The position numbers were made by a program, and so were the translations under genes. Positions 12,368 through 35,648 of a stretch of DNA of 64,000 nt are shown in pieces. Source of the stretch: Perca fluviatilis (lineage: Eukaryota > Chordata > Actinopteri > Perciformes > Percidae); the NCBI RefSeq assembly GCF_010015445.1, contig NC_053126.1, forward strand, positions 19,766,669 through 19,830,668, written 5' to 3'. Within the stretch, counting starts at the first letter, position 1; each line of letters begins with the position of its first letter. Below the pieces are notes generated by a model. The model saw nothing but the letters and a program-made list of their open reading frames with translations, did no database searches and was not told the DNA's origin.

Positions 12368-13424
12368 GTAAGTATCTCGTTAGGTGGTCGTCATTTATCT
12401 GGACAGGACTCTCGTTAAAGTGATTCCAGGCGTCGTGGCACCATAAGCACCTGGCAACACTGAACCGAGAGGATGCTTCTTTTTGACAGACGAGTTAACG
12501 TTAGCATGTTGGCTACCTAACGCTATCTATCTTAAAGTGTGTTTGTAAAATAATGTAACTATTGTGGACAGTAGTTGTAATGGGTTGAGTCGTTATCTAC
12601 CTAATCAGACAAATGCAATTGGGCCAACATTCATTACAATTTGCCTTGTTTGGGTACATTAACGTTACTTTACTAAATCAGATCTAATGTCACTAGCTAA
12701 CGTTAGCTCTTAGATTGTAATGCTAGCTAAGTGATGCCCAACCTCGGTATGCTTGTTAGCTCATTTATCCAATGTTAGCCAGCTACCTCTCTGATTATTC
12801 ACTGATGATGTTTCAAATCGTTGTTAGCTGAGCCAGCAAACTCAATCCCGAGTTGAGTTACACACGAATAAGGACTAACGTTAGTATCCCTAAATCGACA
12901 CGAATGCTTTAACGTTAGGTTAACGTACACCGTTCATTTAATGTATGTAGCTACGTTAATGCAAGCTATAGATAACAAGAAAGACATAGCAATCAGTGTT
13001 GGGCGTGTGACGTTAACTTAAACGTTAACATTTGCACAGGCTAGCAAGCTGGGCACTTATTGTCTACTGTTGCGATTTCCATTTCTGAGAGTATACTTGG
13101 CAGTCCCTCCATTAGTGACCGTTCATAACTCCAGGGCTAGCTATGTATGTAACTTCGGCCTAAAGTGCCAGGGTGTTATCACATGATGCTATACGTTTGC
13201 ATGCAATGGCTCTACACATCTGGCCCTAGTCTTTGATGCATATTTAGTATCCATTATTGGCTATATTTCTGGGCATTTTACTGCTGTGAGTGTTTGTTGC
13301 ATTGGTGCTTGCTGTACAAACATGATAGTCATTAACATTATTGTCAGGCTTATTGATGACTCAGAACAGGAATTTTCCATATAGCTTAAAACAGCTATGA
13401 CTCATCACAACTAATGCCTTTTGA

Positions 13425-23895
<10,471 letters not shown>

Positions 23896-25708
23896 GCCCA
23901 CACCCCTTAACTGACTGACTGACAGAACCATTTGAGTGGGGTGGGGTGGGGGCGACTCCTTATTGTGTCCTCCCACCCGGCAGCATCCCACCTTGCCATG
24001 ACGAGAAAGGGAAACGGGTCAGATGACGGCAAGGGGTGGGTGAGAAGTCATGGACGGGTTGGGAAGGGAGACCAACGTCACCCTTCGTCCCTCTCATGTC
24101 CAACCCTCCCAGCCTACCTATCCGCCTGTCTCCAAAGGCTGGCATTGTTCTGGGGGTCAAAGCCCTGGACGACTCCCGCCGTAAGGGGCGAGGTTTGGCA
24201 CTGTGTTGGCGAAAAGTGGGGTTCAGTGATGGGGATTTTTCTTTTCTGCTTAAAAAAAGAGAAATTAAAAAGAAGTATAGAACTGCTTCAGCTTGGCCAG
24301 ATGGAAAGGACTGCAGAAGGCCTCATACCCATACGCATTCACACACACACACCCATGCATGAGCCATTCTGGTCCGAGGTAGTCTGAACTCCCCAAGCTC
24401 AAACATTTTGTTTGTTCTCATCTCCCTGAACTTAACTGAAAGAACCAGTCAGGCCTGTTAATGTATTGAACCCTAAATATCTATGGCACTATGTCACCAA
24501 ACCCGCAGTTCTGGGATCCCCTTCCCCGCTTAAATTCCAGACCAGATAGTTTATGACGAGGAGGGACAGAAGCTACTAGGCCCTTACCCTCTCCCATCTC
24601 CTCGTCAAACTCCTGTGACCAAAGCTTAGAACTTCCAGCTGGTGGCAGTGTTCCACCTCCGTTTTTATAATGAGTGGTTTTAGAGTTGTGTTATATGGAG
24701 TGGAAGCTGTTGAGAAACAACCCCTTTTACATTTTTTTAAAGACTTTTCAATTTAACCAGTTTTATGGCGAAAACTGTTTTTCAAGTTGCCTTTTAATTA
24801 GAACTGTTATTGCTTTCATTGACCCCCCCTACCATAAACACATATTTATTTAGGTATGTTTGAATTTATTTTTGGCCAATAAAATGCAAGGGACTGGTTT
24901 GCCTAATAGAACTGTTGGGGGAGATTGGGCCTTAGCAGAGAGTTGCATAAACCATTAAATACTATTGGTTAAAAAGTGTTTGTTGTTCTGGGCTTCTGTT
25001 TGACTGGCGTGACCATCACTGCTTTCTTTGAAGGAAAAACCTCTATTAACAACACAGCTGACACTGTAGTCATGAGTATTATTTCTGTACTTGGGTTTTG
25101 TGTTTATGCTTTTCTAAGTAATATTTACAGCTTCAAATTCAAATATATGTTTAGGTAATGCTTACATCCAGCCTCACCTAGCTAGTGTTGGGTCGTATTC
25201 TTCGTATTCTGTTATATTTAATTAAGTTATATTCTCTAATTAGTGAGTAAATGGAACAAACAACTCGGTAATGGCCAGAAACAGACTTTAAACTTGGACC
25301 GTAATCCCACATTGACAATGTTGATTTAGTATGAGCTGACTTTATGGTTTAATTCAAATGTTAGTGTAGTGCAGCAGTCAAATTAGTAAAGTATGATAAA
25401 TGCTGTCTCTCATTCATAAATCCATTACTGGTCTGGAGTCACTGTGCCTCTGCCAGAAGGTGAAGGACAACATTAATACAAACACCATTTTAAAAGCCAA
25501 TATTAAGTGGGTTCTCATTTTTCATCTGTCTCTCTGGTAACATGTTGAATGATAATAGACACAATAAGGCATTCTGCACAAATTTTCATGCATGGAAACT
25601 CCATTAAAGGCCACAAATTGAATATAATTTGCCTGTGTACTCTGGGAGCAGACATCATACATTGATTTTCTATATGGACGCCAAGTTGCTCTCTCTCAAC
25701 ACATACTG
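23896..25708 (+). other. tlk2 3' UTR and start of tlk2-mrc2 intergenic DNA
   Basis: The stretch runs from the tlk2 stop to the Tc1 insertion. The best polyadenylation signal is at 24878. Open frames near 24.0-24.4 kb are in the GC-richer start of the 3' UTR and resemble no protein family. No RNA gene was recognised. Confidence 0.6.
24878..24883 (+). terminator. Polyadenylation signal candidate, tlk2
   Basis: AATAAA lies about 980 nt after the tlk2 stop and would give a 3' UTR of about 1 kb. Confidence 0.5.
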
Positions 25709-25710
25709 TA

Positions 25711-27174
25711 CAGTGGGTATAGAAAAGAATCACCCCCCTTTTAAAATAATCACATTTTGTTGCTTTGCGGCCTGAAATGAAAACAGACAAAAACTTTTTT
25801 TGTTTTATTCAGCTGTATTTACAACTTATAACTTGTCATAAAAAAAAAAATTACAAATTTAAAAAACAATCACTGAGTTGGAAAAAGAATCACCCCCCTC
25901 CTAAAAATGACTTGTAAACCCAGCCAGGTGTTGTTAATCACCTTCTCAATAGCACACAAAGCCAATTGACTATCAGCTGTGGTCATTTTGATTAGCTCAG
26001 CATGAAACAAGCTTTTCCTGAAGCATTTCAGTCCTTGGTAGTGCAACTGAAGAAAACAATCAACTATGGGTGGCAAGGCATTGTCAAAAGATCTCTGGGA
26101 TAAAGTTGTGGACAGGCACAAGTCAGGAGATGGATACAAAAAAATTCAAAGGCTTCATCAGTGCCTAGAAGCACAGTGAAGTATATTATTAAGAAGTGGA
26201 AGGTATTTGGTACAACACAGACCCTCCCTGGGTCAGGACATCACTCCAAACTGGAGCAATGAAAGAGCCAGGAGGAAATTGGTCAGAGAGGCTACCAAGA
26301 GGCCTACAACAACTACAAGGAATTCATGACAAAGAGTGGTCATTGTGTGACATGTGACAACAATATCACAAATTCTCCACAAATATGGCTATGGGAGGGT
26401 TGCAAGAAAAAAAAGCCACTCCTCATGAAAGGCCACATGCAGTCATGACTGAGCTTTGCCAAAACGCACCTTGAAGATTCTAAGGCCACGTGGAACAAGG
26501 TGTTATGGTCAGATGAGACTAAAATTTAATTATTTGGCCCCAATGCCAAGCGATATGTCTGGCGAAAATCCAATACAGCTCACCATCCAAGTAACACCGT
26601 TCTCTGCCAGAAAGTTGTCAGTGGGAAGAAGATTTACCTTCCAACATGACAATGACCCAAAGCACACAGCAAAACTGACCACACAGTGGTTGAAAGAGAA
26701 AAAGGTGAATGTCCTTGCATGGCCTAGTCAGAGCCCAGACTTAAACCCCATTGAAAATCTGTGGAATGATTTGAAGACAGCAGTCCGTAAACGGTCACCA
26801 TCAAATTTAACTGAACTTGAGCAGTTCTGCAAAGAAGAGTGGTCAATATTGCAGCGTCTAGATGTGCAAAGTTAGTAGAGACATATCCCAACACACTAAA
26901 GGCTGTAATTAAAGCAAAAGGTGGTTCAACAAAATACTGAAACAAGGGGGTGATCCTTTTTCCAATTCAGTGATTATGTTATTTTTTTATTTTTTATGAC
27001 ATGTTGGTGTTATATCTTTCACTTGGATGTTATAAGTTGCACTGAGTAAATACAGCTGAATGAAACAAAAACTGTGTCTGTCTTCATTTCAGGCTGCAAA
27101 GCAACCTGAAATTATTTTTTTTTATACAACCTGTGATTATTTTAAAGGGGGTTGATTCTTTTCTATACCCACTG
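25711..27174 (+). mobile_element. Tc1-type DNA transposon, full length but decayed (1464 bp)
   Basis: Both ends carry the inverted repeat CAGTGGGTATAGAAAAGAAT with TA duplications at 25709-25710 and 27175-27176. A second copy of the 'AAAAGAATCACCCCCC' motif lies inside the left repeat at about 25882. Its complement lies inside the right repeat at about 26944. This is the inverted-repeat/direct-repeat layout known from fish Tc1 elements. Length is near the usual 1.5-1.6 kb for intact copies. It lies between tlk2 and mrc2. Confidence 0.92.
26066..26875 (+). pseudogene. Broken Tc1 transposase
   Basis: Tc1/mariner (DD34E) transposase remnants are spread over more than one frame with internal stops. 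The N-terminal DNA-binding part starts near 26066 (MGGKALSKDLWDKVVDRHK). The catalytic part lies at 26456-26875 and includes QHDNDPKHTAK, WPSQSPDLNPIENLWNDLK and the C-terminal helix. The second Asp and the Glu of the triad are visible in these motifs. Breaks between 26130 and 26560 mean it cannot be active as it stands. Confidence 0.85.
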
Positions 27175-27212
27175 TACATGTTTATGGATTGGGATACATC
27201 AGCTTTGGGCAG

Positions 27213-27370
27213 TCCAACCATCCATTTATTTATATTTCCATTTTCTGCCACTTATCTTGGGCTGGGTTGCTGTGGCAGCAGGCTAAGCAAGGCAGATGTT
27301 CCTCTCCCCAGCAACCTTTTCCAGCTTCTCCTGTTCCCAGGCCTACTACAAGCTCCCTCCGGACGTCTGA
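27213..27370 (+). repeat. Dispersed fish repeat fragment
   Basis: CATTTTCTGCCACTTATC, then GGCAGCAGGCTAAGCAAGGC and CAACCTTTTCCAGCTTCTCC, match the general pattern of a widespread fish interspersed repeat often found beside CCATCCAT runs. Class is not certain. The following DNA to 27.9 kb may be related but I cannot support it. Confidence 0.45.
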
Positions 27371-27898
27371 GCTGCTAATTACAGTTATATGAGGACCGGG
27401 TGGCTGACTGTTAACCGTTGGCCGTTACCCTCCCACTACACCAGTGCATAGTACCCCAGGAGGCTGAGGAGTGGGATGCGCCGACAATTTAAGCATACCC
27501 TCCGGAGCTTCAGCATAGAAGGTGGTGTCTCATCCACACATTGTGCCTTGCCTCTGACGAGCTTCTTTACTACCTTATCCCCACTATCGCCAGGGGCCTC
27601 TCACGCTGAGCAACTCCGGAAAAGGAGATAGTCCAGACCCAGTGATATGGCAAGAGGTAAGGCCACCTGTATGTATTTGTAATTGGTAGCCTACAGCTCT
27701 GGTTCCTTCCCTGCCATGAAGTTATGTTCCACATCCCTCAGTCAGCAATGTCAGGGGTCAACACACCTACGTCCCTGCCTTTGTGTTAGTCTCTGGCCAA
27801 AAAGACACACCTGAAAAGAAAAAAATCTTAACTAGTAAATCCTATATAGTGTTTTGTGCCAAAGAGCCAAAACTCTAAAAGTAAATAAAATAAATAAT

Positions 27899-28305
27899 GG
27901 TAACACTTTACAATAAGGTACACAAAGTAATAGGTAGTTAATGATTAGTTACTGTTTTTGAAAGAGTAAAGAATGATTAGTTACTGTTTCTCAGAAGGCT
28001 AGTTTAGTAGGGCGAATAGTTACTCTTTCAAAAAACATAACTACCCTTCTGAAAAACAGTAACTAATCATTTGTTACCCTTCTGAAAAACAGTAACTAAT
28101 CATTTGTTACCCTTCTGAAAAACAGTAACTAATCATTTGTTACCCTTCTGAAAAACAGTAACTAATCATTTGTTACCCTTCTGAAAAACAGTAACTAATC
28201 ATTTGTTACCCTTCTGAAAAACAGTAACTAATCATTCGTTGCTCTTTCAACAGTAACTAATCATTAACTACCTATTTTTTGTGTACCTTATTGTAAAGTG
28301 ATCCC
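27899..28305. mobile_element. Non-autonomous TIR element with 8-bp duplication, carrying a minisatellite (407 bp)
   Basis: Left terminal repeat at 27899-27957 and right at 28249-28305 match over about 55 bp (for example CTTTACAATAAGGTACACAA). TAAATAAT is present exactly at 27891-27898 and 28306-28313 as an 8-bp target duplication. That size fits hAT-type insertion. The middle is made of six copies of a 33-bp unit that itself contains part of the terminal repeat (AACAGTAACTAATCAT). There is no transposase. Confidence 0.85.
28046..28243 (+). repeat. 33-bp minisatellite, six near-identical units
   Basis: CTTCTGAAAAACAGTAACTA begins at 28046, 28079, 28112, 28145, 28178 and 28211, an exact 33-bp period. 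The units are almost identical, which implies recent expansion or homogenisation. Confidence 0.95.
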
Positions 28306-28775
28306 TAAATAATGATGTAAAGGAGGGATATAGGAATTTCTCAAATAAAATATTTTCTAAAAATTCTGATTTTAGATTTGATTTTAGCACCATTATCATC
28401 ATTTATTTTACGTTTCCCTGACAGCTACGATTAATAAATAGCTTTTAAAATTTTAATTTCAGAACTTTTATGAGATTAAATTGTTTATTATTTACTGTAT
28501 TTACTTTACTTCTTTGTACTTGGTTGCTATTGGGGGTCCCCTCACAGGCGCCTGGAGGTCCCCGGACCTCATGTTGGGAACCACACACACGTTGTTGACG
28601 CTGCTCCATTCATTTGACTGTGATCGGACTGAGAGGCAGACGGAGCTCTAGCGGTCAAACTCGCCACCAACTCTGCATCATCCGTCCTCAGAGTAAAACG
28701 CTGGGGCAGTTGCTGCTCCTGCTTCGCTTTTTTCTGCTGTGTGTTTTTCGCAGCGTGTGTGTTGTAGTTGTGAGC

Positions 28776-31700
28776 ATGCAAAGCAACGGCCATCACCGAA
28801 ACAAGGAATCAAGGAAAACATGGACAAATCGGCAACTTACATTTTACAAATGCACTTTATATTTATTCATCTTTAGTCTGGAACTGAAGAGGAGCGTTAC
28901 GGGTGAGAAAATATCAACTTTCGCTTAATTTCATTGATGTAAAAGTCGAGAAACCGGGCCGACGTTTAACCTAGTGTGCATGCTTTTGTTTTGACAACGG
29001 CTTCCAATTGGAAAAGGCATAAGAAAGGAGATACTGAGAGATCATTTCTGGGTATTCTGGATTCGGTGCCTCGGTATGCCACGAACCAAAAGTCCGAGCA
29101 GTGAGTGGAACCAGATGTGGAGAAAAACGGGGGGGGGGGGGGGCTGCTGGCTTGGTGTCTCTATTGTGATGTCTGTTTATGTATTACGTTTATTTAAAGC
29201 TGCAAAGCAACGCACTTTTTTTTTTAACTGTGTTGTTCTATTTTTGTGCCGGATGGGTTTTTTAGGCTACATTGTAAAACTGACGTGGGGTGACGCTTCA
29301 TTTGGCACCCTGCGGGCAGATGTGACCTTTACATCCTGTAATTAACACATTCGGTCCAGGCCTGCACAGCTACTAGACCTTAACATGTTATGGGATGCTG
29401 TGGAGGCCAAACCCACCTAAACAATGTCTTCCAGTAAATATGAAATTAGAAATTTATAGAATGTTTTATTGTTGTTGTTTTTTTACCACATAATTGTTTT
29501 TCCAGAGCTTTTGCTTGTCAACTGGAAATAAGAGTTAGGCAGCTACCATAAATAAAATGATTAACCACACACGTACTACTTTTAGTTTGATCTTAAAGTT
29601 AGTTTAAGAGTATGAGATTGTGTAGGTTTACATTCCCACTTGACACTCCTTTCCCTTAGAATATACTCCACAATCTAAATAATCTGGAGCTCTTTTTGAC
29701 AAGTATTTTTTGGGGCATTCCTGCCTTTATTGGATAAGAAAGCTGAGATATGAAAGGGGAGAGAGAGGGGGGAAGACATGCAGGAAAATCATCACATGTC
29801 AGATTCAAACCCTGGACCTTCTGCGTAATAAACTTCTGTATATGTGCGCCTGCTCTACCAACTGAGCTAACCGGCCACTAGTTTCTTTATTTTAAAATGA
29901 CTTGCACCCATCTGCCATCAAATTCCTCTGTTGCCAAACTTTATAATCCCTTTTAAATGTTTTTTTTGGACCACATTAATGAGCTGCAAACTGATCTAAG
30001 TTTAAATATAATGATTGTTGATTTGTTTAATGAAATTATGTCTCTTTGGATTTGTTATGTGCTCAGCATGTTGTCATGAACTTTCATGCACTATGTAACG
30101 TCATGAGAAATGAGAGTTTAGTGCTGTATTGTCACCACAACACAACACAACAGGAACGAAAAAGAATGGCAATGATACCAGATGATTTATAGGAAATGAG
30201 GATTTGTTTCCCCTGATTCATGGCTGGCAGAACTGCAATACAACAGAGTTTATTTGGGCATGAAAAGTTCAGACCAATATGGTGTGGGATTTCAAAGTAA
30301 GTTTCCCATGATTTATTATATGTTGAGACTCAGCTCCAGCTCTGTGGTGGTCTCTGGTGCCAAGCTTTAGAGCGAAGTTCTTCATGATCTCACACAAAAT
30401 ACCCATCAACATTCATCTTAGCACTGTTCCCCTTTAACTACTATTGTATATAACTCTTATCAAACTATAATTTAACAGTTAAACCTAAACTCTGACAAGT
30501 CGTTATCCCCCTTATACCGTGCGTAAGTGTGAGGACTGATGAAAAGTTTCGACAGTTTGCATGTATTCACACTTCTAAATTTGATACGCACTTTCCAGTT
30601 AGGTCTGTTTCTGAGTGTGTCTGAGAGATGCCCCCCCTTTCTCCTCTCCCCTGTCCCATGCTTCTTGGATGAGGTTAAACCTATCCACAGTTTGGGTTGC
30701 TTCAGAGGCCAGACCACCATAAAACACCAAAGAAACAAACACAGCAGGCTGGAATTTCCTGCCTATTTGTTGGTTGCCATTTTATCACACTGGCCAGTAA
30801 AGGCCTGTTCTTCTAATCTCAGACATCTGTCAGAATACGGAAAGGTTTATACGGGAAAAGCCTTCTGCTCGAACATCAGTCTAGATCTTTAGATTAGACA
30901 TATAAGTATGTAAAATAAATTAATGGTAAAAGTAGGCCACTTAGTTTAAATTATTTTGCAACCGCAATGAGTCACATATGGAGAAATTTGTTGAACTCAT
31001 CATGTCTCAAGCCGAGACTCGCTGTTGATTCGTCGCCCAGGTTTGCAAGTACTGTCCTCAAACCTAGTCCAACAGATGACCGTAGTGAGGAGGTGGAGGT
31101 TCTGGGAATATCTGCCTCTCTTGGCGAGTGTCCTTGGCCGTGAGTTTCAGCTTCTCTTCTGCAGGAAACTGTCTCCAGCGTTGAAAAAAAAGGGGTGACA
31201 GGGCAAAGAAGAGGATGAGATCACAGCAGGAGAGCTGTTGTGGCTTAGCTTTCACAGGGCTCAATGGCTTAAAGTTAATCTGGAATTCTGCACTCTCTCT
31301 GATTGCCCGGGAGTTTTCTCACATCAAACATCCAGTTGTGTCGCCTCCAGACTGGAATTAAAACTTCTTTTGAATTTGCTTCTTTCTGTCTGGAACTTCA
31401 GCTTCAGGTTGTCTAGTGGTTCAAAAGCTTTAGCCAGGAACTTCTCATGCAATCATCATGTTAATCCTGATCTTATGTTCACATACTGAAGTGAATTCAA
31501 CACTCACTGTAAGGCTGATTTTTACTGGGCTGGTTCCGGTGTGAAAATCTTCTTACAGGCACCCTTGGATCCCCATTTTGAAAATGGCATATGAATGAGT
31601 TATTTGCATATATGCCTCGTCTCATTAAGAAGTCAGCATTGTGTAACTCCATCTATTCAAGTCTTCATAAGCGTTTTACTTGCAAAGAGAAGTGTAACTA

Positions 31701-34700
31701 AATCCTGAGCTAAGATTATAGATGAACATTTTATTGTGTGTTGTGTGTAATTGCAGAGTAGAGCTGACTTACAGCAGAGATCGGAGGACATGTCTGTCAG
31801 AGAGGGTTTTATGTGAACGGATAGTTGAGGGTTTAATGCAAAATATGATTTTTAGAGCTGTAACGATTGGTCACTGGACAGAAAATTAATCAAACTATTT
31901 TGATAATCGATTCATTGTTTAAGTCATTTTTAAGCAAAGAAAAATCAACAGCTCTATCTTCACAAATGTGAATATTTACAGTTTTACTTTTTTCTTCTAT
32001 GATATTAAACTAAGTTTACTCTGTTATCATTTTTGGATTGTTGAATGGACAAAACAATTTAAATACGATTACGAATTACGAAAAACGATTAATCAATTCA
32101 TCAAGAAAATAATCAGCAGAAAAGGATCAGACAGATGTGGCTGATGTTTTTGCCTTTTAACACTTTGTCTTTCTATGGAGATTTCTGTGATTTTCCATAG
32201 CTCTATGCTGTCTGTTTTTTTTATTTGATCCTGCTCTGGATTATGTTGCATTAATAGAAGTGACGAGAATAACAGCCTCATGGAAAGATAATCTTGCACC
32301 AAAGGCAGCTGAGATGTTTTGTGTTAACTGGACCAGTGTTTGGATACAATAGAAGTTCTCAGAAGGTTTACGTTTTTTTTTGTGTCCTTGTCAGGGTACA
32401 CTTGCTCTGATTTGAATCTTTCATGGTTAAAACCATGAACGGCAGTACACAAACGTAGCAGCTGGGTGTTACTGTAAGAGGGATAGCTTTATAAAAAGAG
32501 CAGGGTGGTGATTATATCTGATTACACTGTGCAGAGCACTTTCAAATTTAAGCTGAACCACTGTGCCTCTACTGCACTCCGTTACTGTGTTTGCTACCGA
32601 CCAAATGAGCTAACACTGCTTCTGAGAAACTCAACCACAGACGCTGAGAGCAAAAAGAGGGGCGTGTCTTTTGTCTCCCCAAGATTACAGGGAGTTTTAT
32701 GGGGCTCTTGATTAGACTCCATTGTCTCTGTGTCTATAAAAAGCAGCACAGGAGGTTTGGAGGGTTTTAGCTTTTAGGTAGGAAACGAGAAATTGAGTGA
32801 AGTATCCACATAGGAAAGTAGTGTTTTTTAAACTAAATGCCCAGTGATCTTTTCCCACCTTCCCCACTTCCTGGCCTCTCACAGGAGCCCGCCGAGTAGG
32901 AATGCTGAGGGTCTCACATTTTTTCTCCAAATCTCAGATCTGAGAAAAGAGATTTGTGTGTATTTTGTGGATATTTTCTTTCAAATCATTTTAGCAGGAC
33001 CGTAACTTAGAATCACTCCTACACTCCAGAGTTGTTTTTTTTCTTCTACCACCTTCACATGGACTCACAACCACACACCATTCTGTTCACAATCCTGGCT
33101 TCTAGGTTACCAATCTCTAAATCCTTCAAAAAAAAGCAATATTGGAAAACCACATATATTTTTGAGAAAGGGTGTTGGGTTTTCGTCCTGAAATTCCAGT
33201 CACCGAGGCTGGCATCCAGCCACTGCTTTGACTATGTTAAGTTCAACAATTTCTTTTCCGTTACAGATAGGGTTAGGATCAGTTTTCTGCTTACATTTTT
33301 ATTTATAAGGGTACATGAAAATACTGCAAATACTGTAAAGCTCTGTTTGTTAACACCTTGCAGGCGGCTATAGCTCCTCAAAGAATCACACTGAGGTGAT
33401 GCCAATAAAGGCATCAGTGTACAGCCGTGAGATGTCTGCCGAATGAAAGCAGCTACCCATTTCACCCCTGAGTATCATTACAGTTTCATCAATTTAATCA
33501 AATTCAGATCTGTGAAAACATTCAGTCATTTGTAGGGTTGGGCATCGAGAACCGATTCCTAATCGGAATCGTTTCAAAAATTACGATTCCATCGGAATCG
33601 TTTCTTTATTGGAATCATTTGGAGGATTTGGTTTCAAATCTGATCATAGGTTCCAAATTTAATATGCGCAAGTTTTGGTTTCCGTAGCAGCCAGGCGCTT
33701 GTTGTGTTGCAGCCGTGAGTAAGCGGAGCTCTAGTGTGGCTTTATTTTGCATTGTAAAAGCTGTAAAACTGCAACCCACCTATGAATCAAAATAAAACTT
33801 TCCTCTTATTTGTGAAATAAGCATCTAACCCGTTTCAACTCCACCACTCAAAGAATCGGAATCGAGAATCGATAAGAACCGGAATCGAAAGGAAGAATCG
33901 GAATTGGAATCAGAATCGTTAAAATCCAAACGATGCCCATCCCTAGTCATTTGGGTCAAATGTATCAGTCACCCGCCAGATTCTCACGATAAAGACCTTT
34001 TCCCCCAAAACCACCAAATGCTGCTCTCTCCATAGTCAGACCCAACATAAATAGACACCAAGTGAACAAGGTGAGAGGCAATTCCAGGTCAAGCCTTGGG
34101 AATGGGCTGATTTCTAGACACCTGGTGGGTGCATGTTAAAATACTTGCTAACCTTGCATTAAAAACGTGCACAATCATTTTATTACAGTTTATTGCATTA
34201 CATTTCTGCAGATACGTCCTGCTGAGAGCTCTTTCATGTAATGTGTTTACAGGATTTTAAGGTTATTGCAGGGTTAATATTATTATTACTATTAATACCA
34301 CTGAAGTGTATTACGCAGGACATCAGAGGCCACAACTCAAACTAGTTCTCACCCAGCACTGCATCTATTAATGGAGATATTGATCCAGCCGCTGACCCGT
34401 TCTCTTGCCACATTAGCTGCTAACATGGAATCCCGTTTTCATCAGCATTATCGACTGATGCAATTGTTTCCCTCTGTCTGGACAGCGCCGCTGGACTCTG
34501 ACGAGTTTGCTTTCTTCCATGAGGGCGCCCAGGGGTGCCTGGGGGTGCGGGATCACTCCCTTGTCTTGTCAACCTCCTGTGAAGAAGACAACCAGCGCTG
34601 GAAGTGGGTGACCAGGGGTCGCCTGTTCAACCTGGGCTCGTCGCTGTGCCTGGGCGTAACCACTGGTAACGTCTCCTCCAGATTGGACAGGTCTCCTCTG

Positions 34701-35555
34701 GGTGTGTACACCTGTGACCGCGAGCCACCCAGAATACGCTGGACCTGGAACTGTGGCCAGGTGTTGGACAACCTCAACAACTACCTTCCCTCACCCTCGT
34801 TTTGGAACACCTCCTCAACCTCCCCTCCTTCAAAGCTCAAATGGACAGTGCATGGTGGTGTGCAGGACCTGTGCTCTAAAACGTATCGTGGTAAGCATGC
34901 TTTTAATCAAACCAGATCAGATTTACATCGCAAGGATTCTTCAGATTGGTGGTCAGTCTTTATCTGTGTGTTTGACCCAAAAGGTTTTACTAATTATAAT
35001 AAGAATTTATTGATCCCCACGGGGGAAATTACAATTTGTTCACTCTGTTGTTAGAACACACTACACACAGGCCAGAAATACACACACTTGCTCAGGACCT
35101 ATACATGCACCGAGCAGGGTTCGTTCGATGCCTTGCTCAAGAACACCTTGGCAGTGCCCAGGACAAAGCTACTGCCACCCTACTAACTAACTACACTTCC
35201 AGATTCCCTTTAAAATACTTTCATTTTGAAAATCATAGAAACATAGAATACTATACAGGAAATAGAATAGACACTTAACACAACCTGCTTAGCTAATTAA
35301 GGGCCCTATTTTAACGATCTAAGCGCATGGTTCTGTGCGCCGGGCGCATGGTTCAAAAGGGTTGTACTTAGTGTCTTCATTAATTCATAGGTGTGTTTTG
35401 GGTGTAACATGCAATAAACCAATCAGAGTGTCATCTCCCATTCCCTTTAAAAGCCAGGCGCGTTTGTACCTTGGCACATTGCTATTATGATGGCGGATTT
35501 GCACCGTAATGTTTTTATTTGTAATCTTTTGCATGTTTGTGTGCTGCTGTGCCTC

Positions 35556-35648
<93 letters not shown>

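Larger units (their letters stand above)
28903..34485. other. mrc2 intron 1 (5.6 kb)
   Basis: It lies between the putative signal-peptide exon and the cysteine-rich-domain exon. It holds a 15-nt G run (29129-29143), a minus-strand SINE (29706-29878), an AT-rich dispersed repeat (about 31852-32120) and a small hAT-like element (33533-33945). No other exon or RNA gene was recognised. If the first exon call is wrong, the true first exon could be elsewhere in or before this interval. Confidence 0.55.

Noticed and set aside
28046..28243. Regular 33-bp repeats resembling a CRISPR array
   Set aside because: The units are contiguous with no unique spacers, the genome is a vertebrate, and the array lies inside a TIR element.
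29800..29878. A tRNA gene on the minus strand
   Set aside because: A and B boxes are followed by a SINE body and tail, and the anticodon arm is not intact.
34371..34485. ATG at 34371 as the start of mrc2
   Set aside because: It lies upstream of a strong acceptor (pyrimidine tract then ACAG at 34482-34485), has no convincing signal peptide, and exon 1 at 28776-28902 fits the acceptor phase.
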